17,196 nucleotides of DNA from Candidatus Bathyarchaeota archaeon (GTDB lineage Archaea > Thermoproteota > Bathyarchaeia > Bathyarchaeales > SOJC01). The notes under the pieces were generated by a model. It was not told where the DNA came from. It made no database searches and worked only from the letters and a program-made list of their open reading frames with translations. Both the position numbers and the translations under genes were made by a program. The DNA lies in the NCBI GenBank assembly GCA_030608925.1, contig JAUWDF010000003.1, positions 1 to 17,196 of the forward strand, written 5' to 3'. This document shows, in pieces, positions 12,528 to 17,196 of the stretch (its first letter is position 1; every line of letters begins with the position of its first letter).

Positions 12528-13856
12528 ATGGTCAACCTACATATTGGATTCGATGACACGGATTCTCCGAGAGGTGGGTGCACTACATATATAGCCGCCT
12601 TATTGGTGGAAAAACTAGTAAAGTTAGGAGTTGGATTCATCGACTACCCGAATCTTATTCGTTTAAATCCGAACGTCCCATGGAAAACTCGTGGTAATGG
12701 CGCCCTTTGTCTCAGGATAGAGTGCAACAGAGATCTTGTCAGAACAATATTCGAAATGGTAGCTTCTGTGGTCGAAGAAAACTCAGACATGGGTTTCGTA
12801 GATACAGACCCTGGTATTGTTTTTTTCCAAGGTAAAAAAATACCACTGCAGTTGCGACAATTCGCCAAGAGAACAATACAAAACATAGTTAGAATCGATG
12901 AAGCATTAGATTTAATGAAGAGTTTTAATTGTGAAGCTTTAGGATTTCTAACAAGTTATGGCTTAGTTGGCGCTCTTGCAGCAGTGGGTGAAACATTAGA
13001 GGGTGACCACACATATGAAGTTATTACCTACCGAAAACCAGAGAGTTGGGGGACTAAGAGGAAGCTCGATCTGAAATCTGTTGAAGAAATGGATCAAAAA
13101 ATGAAGGGTAGAACTTACAACAATGTGGACGAGGAAACTGGACGAATTCTTATAACACCTAGAGGACCAGATCCGATTTTTTATGGAATAAGAGGTGAGA
13201 CTGGGAAAGATGTGCTTTTCGCTCAAGGAATGATTAGGTCTTCAGAGTCTGTTGAAAGATATGTATTATATCGTACAAATCAAGGAACAGACGCCCATCT
13301 GAGAAGGATGGGTTCCATAAGTGATATCAGACCATTCAATTCGGTTATTGTCAATGGCGTTGTATCTTCGATGCCGAAACTTGTGCCAAAGAGGCATCGA
13401 ATATTTGCCATAAAAGACAGCACAGGGTGTATTGATTGTGCTGCATATGAGCCAACGGGCACTCTTCGTAGAGTGGCTAGACAGCTAACGATTGGTGATG
13501 AGATAGAGGTCTGTGGAGGAGTTCGAAGCTCCGGAAACAATCCATTGACAATTAATCTTGAGAAGATTCGTTTACGTAAACTCTCCTCGAGATTGGTAAT
13601 GCGAAATCCACGATGTCAAAAGTGTGATAAGAGAATGAAGAGTGCTGGTAAAGGTAAGGGCTTTAAATGTTCCAGTTGTGGTTTTAGATCCTTGGATATA
13701 CAAAAGAAAGCCATAAGGGAAAATCGTGACCTTAAGAAGGGACTTTTCGTAACGTCTCCGCGGTCACAGCGACACCTCACCAAACCTTTATGTCGTTATG
13801 GAAAAGAGAAATCTGGTAAACCCGCAAGTATGTTGGATCATTGGCACACACCTTAG
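12528..13856 (+). CDS. tiaS: tRNA(Ile2) 2-agmatinylcytidine synthetase
   Basis: TiaS uses ATP and agmatine to convert C34 of tRNA-Ile(CAU) to agmatidine, letting it read AUA; the enzyme is confined to archaea. The 442-residue protein fits the family in length and order: an N-terminal catalytic domain starting HIGFDDTDSPRGGCTTYIAA (residues 5-24), then NLIRLNPNVPWKTRGNGALC at 42-61, a middle ferredoxin-like region with LGFLTSYGLVGALAAVG, an OB-fold near 270-350, and a zinc ribbon with Cys363, Cys366, Cys381 and Cys384. The C-terminal tail ends in a His-containing segment (LDHWHTP). Its stop is 27 bp from the convergent end of the pilus-like cluster. Its need for agmatine implies a polyamine pathway in the cell. 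Confidence 0.95.
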   Translation: MVNLHIGFDDTDSPRGGCTTYIAALLVEKLVKLGVGFIDYPNLIRLNPNVPWKTRGNGALCLRIECNRDLVRTIFEMVASVVEENSDMGFVDTDPGIVFFQGKKIPLQLRQFAKRTIQNIVRIDEALDLMKSFNCEALGFLTSYGLVGALAAVGETLEGDHTYEVITYRKPESWGTKRKLDLKSVEEMDQKMKGRTYNNVDEETGRILITPRGPDPIFYGIRGETGKDVLFAQGMIRSSESVERYVLYRTNQGTDAHLRRMGSISDIRPFNSVIVNGVVSSMPKLVPKRHRIFAIKDSTGCIDCAAYEPTGTLRRVARQLTIGDEIEVCGGVRSSGNNPLTINLEKIRLRKLSSRLVMRNPRCQKCDKRMKSAGKGKGFKCSSCGFRSLDIQKKAIRENRDLKKGLFVTSPRSQRHLTKPLCRYGKEKSGKPASMLDHWHTP

Positions 13857-13883
13857 CGTGGAAAAGAATTAGTCTTTTGCTAA

Positions 13884-14651
13884 CTATGTCGCAATTGTAC
13901 AAGTTGAGTTAGCTTGAACGTAAATTCCCCTCAAGTCAAGAGCACAAACCGAAATTTCCATGGATACTTGAGGTGTATCTACTTCGAAGGAAGAGAGATA
14001 GGTTCCATTGCCATAATCAATAGAAAAGTAACCGCTTTGGTTCTGTGCAAGTTTCCAAACTCCAGTATCTTGGAAAAGCACGGTAACACTTGTCCCCAAT
14101 GCAGGATTTCCTTCATTAGATAAGCTACTGGTGACGTTTATCTGCTTCACATCATTTTGAACCACCCGCCCCTCTACTTTCTGGAGTAATGATGTAGTAA
14201 TGTTAATTCTGAAGGATAATTGGGCATTAATGGGGTTATCTAGTATTGAAAGATTGAAATCACTTACTGTGCTAGAGATGCCGAAACCATTTGTACCCCA
14301 TGAGAGACGAGTTCCCATAATGTACAAAGGATTGTCTAGAAAGTCGGAGTCAAGAATAGGTTTTCCGAATTGATATAAGTTTTCTATAAAGGAAGTCCAT
14401 TCGTCAAGATTTGTTGAGAGGGTTGATTTTTCTCCACCATTTGATATGTTAGCTAAGGCGCCTATGACAACGTGCTCAGACCCTAATTTTATCGACAAAA
14501 CGTAGCTGTTTATGTTTGGTGGACTGAAGGCAACCGTTGATCTGCTTACTTCGTAAACGTAGAGCTGTGTTGATATCATCAATAGAGATATCAAGAGAAT
14601 TGCAAGCAAGAGTATCTGACCATTTCTCTGCCTATTAATTTCTTTTATCAA
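13884..14651 (-). CDS. Archaeal type IV pilin-like secreted protein
   Basis: A 255-residue protein with an N-terminal pilin-like segment: a short basic leader ending RQRNG at residues 7-11, then QILLLAILLISLLMISTQ, which matches the archaeal class III signal pattern of a Gly followed by Gln and a hydrophobic helix. The remaining ectodomain is beta-rich with at least seven N-x-S/T sequons (for example NIS, NLS, NIT, NVT, NQS, NGT and NST). The start is TTG at 14651, supported by AAGGTGA with GGTGA at 14662-14658, 6 nt upstream and overlapping the stop of the preceding gene, so translation is coupled. It is the last gene of the cluster, 27 bp from the convergent tiaS stop. It could be a minor pilin or a surface adhesin; no specific family is recognised. 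Confidence 0.7.
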   Translation of the reverse strand: MIKEINRQRNGQILLLAILLISLLMISTQLYVYEVSRSTVAFSPPNINSYVLSIKLGSEHVVIGALANISNGGEKSTLSTNLDEWTSFIENLYQFGKPILDSDFLDNPLYIMGTRLSWGTNGFGISSTVSDFNLSILDNPINAQLSFRINITTSLLQKVEGRVVQNDVKQINVTSSLSNEGNPALGTSVTVLFQDTGVWKLAQNQSGYFSIDYGNGTYLSSFEVDTPQVSMEISVCALDLRGIYVQANSTCTIAT

Positions 14652-14657
14652 GGCGCT

Positions 14658-14662
14658 TCACC
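14658..14662 (-). promoter_or_regulatory. Shine-Dalgarno overlapping an upstream stop, deciding a TTG start
   Basis: GGTGA on the minus strand includes the TGA stop of the 144-residue pilin-like gene and sits 6 nt before the TTG at 14651. It ties translation of the last pilus gene to that of its neighbour and supports the TTG. Confidence 0.55.
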
Positions 14663-15092
14663 TTATTTTGGACAATTGTAATCGGAGCAAGTACTTTGTG
14701 CCCTTGGGACTTGAACTCGCACAGGGGTATTGTATACTGAAAATATCTTGGCTTGAAATCAATCCATTCGAAATCGGGATGTCATTAATAGGGTGCATTT
14801 GGGAGTCAAATACGGAGAGATTATAGGTGATGCTAACTGGCAATAGGATTTTCAGAGAGTCTGCCAAGGAACTCCAGTTTTTTCCGTCAAGTAGGTTACC
14901 GAGTTTTCCCATGTTATCCATGGAAACTAATGCTTCCATGCCCATTGATGCCAGAGTCATGTCGATATCAATATTTGAGCTAGGTGTAATCAAAGCTGTC
15001 ACAGTTAATGCTGAGAAAAAGAGGACGATTGAAAGAAAAACTTCAACGGTTCTCATTTGACCCTTATTGTCAAGCATTTTGGTTTCCAACAT
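14658..15092 (-). CDS. Archaeal pilin-like protein with class III signal
   Basis: A 144-residue protein whose N-terminus, MLDNKG at residues 6-11 followed by QMRTVEVFLSIVLFFSALTV, fits an archaeal prepilin signal: a Lys-Gly before the expected cleavage, a Glu six residues after it, and a hydrophobic helix. The rest is a short, sparsely hydrophobic ectodomain. It starts at ATG 15092, overlapping the preceding gene by 23 bp; a second ATG at 15077, five codons in, would reduce the overlap to 8 bp, and neither has a strong Shine-Dalgarno sequence, so the exact start is uncertain. Its stop lies 6 bp from the next start. A structural role in a pilus-like assembly with the FlaJ/TadC protein is inferred from the signal and the neighbours. 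Confidence 0.7.
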   Translation of the reverse strand: MLETKMLDNKGQMRTVEVFLSIVLFFSALTVTALITPSSNIDIDMTLASMGMEALVSMDNMGKLGNLLDGKNWSSLADSLKILLPVSITYNLSVFDSQMHPINDIPISNGLISSQDIFSIQYPCASSSPKGTKYLLRLQLSKIR

Positions 15093-16140
15093 GTTGAAAT
15101 GACGCGACTAATTCATAGAGACCAGAGCCTATGATGACCGAGTACGTCAAAACTATAGTTCGAGAAGGGGTGATTGAGTGGAAGTCTACGCCAATTTCCA
15201 AGGGTAATTGGGGATATGCAACCCATTCGATGAAGGATGTGGTATCATTTTTTCCATTAAGCACGAGTATTGTGGGGCTAGGATCTAGAAGATTTGGAAT
15301 GTCATACTTCTCAGTTTGATTTTTCTCAACAGTCTTAATCAAATTGAATTGGTAGTTGTGTGTGAAAACAAAAGCGTTGGAAACTTCTACATTCGGATAC
15401 TTGAAGGAAACGTTCAGAGCGTGATTCAGCGGACTGAGCTGCAAATAGGTTCCATTGGATTGAGGATTATCAGAGTTATGACCAAAAGAGTAAGTGCTGA
15501 AGGCAACTAGTTGAGCATTCGCCTTTGCTCTCGCGTGCACTAGGAACAAACCACTTCCTTCTAATGAGTTAGGCAAAGAGACTGTTATGAAAGCTACATC
15601 TTTATCGGTTGAAGATGTGGAATTTTCAACGTGGTTCCCGATTACTGTGTAACACTGTAACTGAGCAGAAATTTGCGAACCGGATTTCTCCGTGGAAACC
15701 TGAAAGATGTAAACGGTTTCATTTTCCCCATCCAATCTTGAAGCTAAACTTATCTGAATCCTGAACAAGGAATTAATTTTAAACTTTAAGGTTGTGTCTT
15801 CGAAGCCCAATCCTGCAAGAATGTCGCTATAACTTATTGAAAACATGTTTTGATTATTCAAACGAGAAACCTTGTCTATATCAAGTTCATAAGGTCTAAG
15901 GGAGTTTGATGCCAATCCAAAAGATGCTATGGTGGAATCTGCAGTATTTCCCCAGTGGGGTGGTTCTCCCCTGCTTAGAAGGAAATTTTCAGATATTTCT
16001 TTGAAATGTTCAAGGTCGTTTACTTCTGACAGATTGTTCAGGTAGGGTTGTACAACTTTGGTGAGTGCAGCCATACCTGTAACTACGAGAATAACCATGA
16101 GGGAACAGGCAAGAAATGTGTCAACTGAGGATATTGGCAA
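15070..16140 (-). CDS. Pilus-associated membrane-anchored protein with LLSRGEPPHWG motif
   Basis: A 356-residue protein with an N-terminal membrane segment (about residues 8-28, LACSLMVILVVTGMAAL) and a large ectodomain with sequons such as NET, NST, NGT, NVS, NQT and NDT. Residues 54-64, LLSRGEPPHWG, match a motif I know from archaeal pilin-cluster proteins of the form LLxxGxPxxWG, usually found a little after the membrane segment. A second hydrophobic stretch (about 329-348) lies near the C-terminus. The start is TTG at 16140, supported by GGGAG at 16154-16150, 9 nt upstream. It follows the FlaJ/TadC gene by 17 bp and overlaps the next gene, so the cluster is an operon. Exact role unknown; a minor pilin or assembly factor is most likely. 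Confidence 0.7.
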   Translation of the reverse strand: MPISSVDTFLACSLMVILVVTGMAALTKVVQPYLNNLSEVNDLEHFKEISENFLLSRGEPPHWGNTADSTIASFGLASNSLRPYELDIDKVSRLNNQNMFSISYSDILAGLGFEDTTLKFKINSLFRIQISLASRLDGENETVYIFQVSTEKSGSQISAQLQCYTVIGNHVENSTSSTDKDVAFITVSLPNSLEGSGLFLVHARAKANAQLVAFSTYSFGHNSDNPQSNGTYLQLSPLNHALNVSFKYPNVEVSNAFVFTHNYQFNLIKTVEKNQTEKYDIPNLLDPSPTILVLNGKNDTTSFIEWVAYPQLPLEIGVDFHSITPSRTIVLTYSVIIGSGLYELVASFQHVGNQNA

Positions 16141-16149
16141 TTGTTAGTT

Positions 16150-16154
16150 CTCCC
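16150..16154 (-). promoter_or_regulatory. Shine-Dalgarno supporting a TTG start
   Basis: GGGAG on the minus strand is followed by 9 nt and TTG (16140-16138), the first usable start of the LLSRGEPPHWG-motif protein. It lies just downstream of the FlaJ/TadC stop (16160-16158). Confidence 0.6.
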
Positions 16155-16157
16155 TTC

Positions 16158-17180
16158 CTATCCTTGTATAACTCCTAAGCTCTCCATCAGATAGTTCTGG
16201 GAGACGAAAAGGGATACGTATCCTGTAATTGCCAACATAGCTGAGTATTTGAATCCAGCTGCAAAGGTCCCCTCACTGATTTTACCTATAAAGAAACCAG
16301 ACATCCAACATTGGAAAATTATGCCAATGGAGAACATTAGAATTTGTTGTTCAAGGGGGCCTAGCGAGGCTGGTGAGCCACCCGGCACGGTAATTTGGGT
16401 TAGAGTGTAGATAGTTATTGCAACTATTGAAGTGGTGATAGCAATAAGTACGCTCCAAACAAAAGCCAACATTACGTATGGTTTTAGTGTTGATCGCTTA
16501 TCTGCTTCTATTTGTTTGTTCTTCTCGCTGTAGTCGGAAAGAATCTCCAAAGCTCTTGCGGAGCCACCTCCAAACTCAATTGTTTCAATCAGGATTAGGA
16601 AGTAGATAAGAACCGGCCAACTTCGAATGTGTTTCTTAATGTTACCAAAGATTTTTCTGAGGGGGACTCCCCATTCAATTTGGCTACGGATGGATTTCAG
16701 GACTCTGCTGAAGGATCCATAATCAGTTCTTTCCGTAGCGTGCACAATGCTTTTCACGGGTGAAAGCCCGATTTTTCTGGATTCAGTTACGTCTCTGAGA
16801 AAGTTAGGCATGGATTCTTCTGCAGCAGAATTTGCTCTCGCTATCTTCTGATAAATTAGAGCTGCTGGTATGGAGATTGGCATAAGACACAGGGTAACGA
16901 ATCCAGGTAAGGTTACCATTTCGACAATAAATCCAAGTTGTGGTATGAGCATTACAGCAACAAATATTCCAAGAGTAGCGATACCTGATATGGTGGCAAT
17001 ACGGTAAGCTTCCTTTACTGATATTAGAGTACTTTGACGTGCTAGGTTAGCAATTGCCATGAACACAATTGTGATGAATGGAGTTCCTAAGAAGATTAGA
17101 GCATACATCAGGGGTTCGGAGGTTGAAGTACTAAGTCCAACAGATAGATATTCTGAAGGAGCTGTTGCAGACATAACCAC
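16158..17180 (-). CDS. FlaJ/TadC-type secretion system F-domain membrane protein (5' end may be beyond window)
   Basis: A polytopic membrane protein of the type II secretion F / TadC / FlaJ superfamily, the inner-membrane platform of type IV pilus-like machines. From the GTG at 17180 it has 340 residues: membrane segments near 24-46, 60-80 and 88-110, a cytosolic F domain at about 122-225 (MPNFLRDVTESRKIGLSPVK ... EFGGGSARALEILSDYSEKN), then membrane segments near 235-260, 280-300 and 308-328. This matches one F-domain unit, or the C-terminal half of a two-unit FlaJ-type protein. The frame is still open at the right edge, so the true start may lie outside the window; the ATG at 17174 is another candidate. 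No assembly ATPase is visible; it would be expected just upstream, off the edge. Confidence 0.85.
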   Translation of the reverse strand: MVMSATAPSEYLSVGLSTSTSEPLMYALIFLGTPFITIVFMAIANLARQSTLISVKEAYRIATISGIATLGIFVAVMLIPQLGFIVEMVTLPGFVTLCLMPISIPAALIYQKIARANSAAEESMPNFLRDVTESRKIGLSPVKSIVHATERTDYGSFSRVLKSIRSQIEWGVPLRKIFGNIKKHIRSWPVLIYFLILIETIEFGGGSARALEILSDYSEKNKQIEADKRSTLKPYVMLAFVWSVLIAITTSIVAITIYTLTQITVPGGSPASLGPLEQQILMFSIGIIFQCWMSGFFIGKISEGTFAAGFKYSAMLAITGYVSLFVSQNYLMESLGVIQG

Positions 17181-17196
17181 GTACAGAATATAAACG

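Noticed and set aside
8285..13856. A polyamine circuit joining the deacetylase-family enzyme (acetylpolyamine hydrolysis) and TiaS (agmatine use)
   Set aside because: The genes are in different transcription units over 3 kb apart with unrelated genes between them; the link rests only on substrate class.
1..17196. CRISPR arrays, insertion sequences, integrases or attachment sites
   Set aside because: No regularly spaced repeats, no transposase or recombinase motifs and no terminal inverted repeats were seen.

Overview
The window is archaeal. The evidence is a TiaS tRNA(Ile2) agmatinylcytidine synthetase, a membrane DUF373 protein, a COG1340-type coiled-coil protein, a probable DUF2095 protein, an archaeal-type cis-prenyltransferase, TATA-box promoters with some leaderless starts, and a set of archaeal type IV pilin-like genes with a FlaJ/TadC-type membrane protein. 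Intergenic DNA is AT-rich and starts are mixed ATG/GTG/TTG. A TACK lineage, possibly Bathyarchaeia-like, is my guess from overall flavour only; no rRNA or other marker fixes the taxon.

Layout. (1) 1-142: the 5' end of a minus-strand gene that runs off the left edge. (2) 329-1969: a two-gene plus-strand unit, an orphan beta-type subunit of ADP-forming acyl-CoA synthetase (ATP-grasp) followed by a long coiled-coil protein. (3) 1970-2578: a 609-bp gap holding a (CG)n tract, a start-less coding remnant, a T7 tract and a possible 34-residue ORF with its own TATA box. (4) 2579-4686: DUF373 membrane protein, then cis-prenyl diphosphate synthase (uppS). (5) 4694-6052 minus: adenylosuccinate lyase (purB), convergent with uppS and divergent from (6) 6270-6611, a small Cys-rich PadR-family regulator with a candidate operator at its start. 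(7) 6831-9355: an asparagine-synthase-like protein lacking the Cys2 glutaminase nucleophile, overlapping by 4 bp a class II-like histone deacetylase/acetylpolyamine amidohydrolase family enzyme. (8) 9356-9538 minus: a 2[4Fe-4S] ferredoxin whose stop abuts the deacetylase stop. (9) 9665-11413 minus: a large uncharacterised surface-anchored protein. (10) 11585-11968 minus: probable DUF2095 protein. (11) 12194-13856: a stand-alone Lrp-type RAM domain, then TiaS. (12) 13884-17180 minus: a four-gene pilus-like cluster ending in a FlaJ/TadC protein at the right edge.

Connections. UppS makes the polyprenyl carrier for archaeal protein glycosylation, and the surface protein and the pilin-like proteins carry many N-x-S/T sequons, so they are plausible substrates of such a pathway. 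The asparagine-synthase/deacetylase pair is translationally coupled and probably works on one small-molecule or peptide substrate path. The pilus-like genes have stop/start spacing of 6 to 17 bp or overlaps, and two of them use TTG starts backed by good Shine-Dalgarno sequences.

The most unusual points are the degenerate glutaminase domain paired with a deacetylase, the Cys-rich PadR protein with TATTGG/CCAATA repeats at its start, the uncharacterised surface protein with two SHOCT-like cytoplasmic repeats, and three CGCGCGCG tracts, all in intergenic DNA. I found no tRNA, rRNA, CRISPR array, insertion sequence or integrase.
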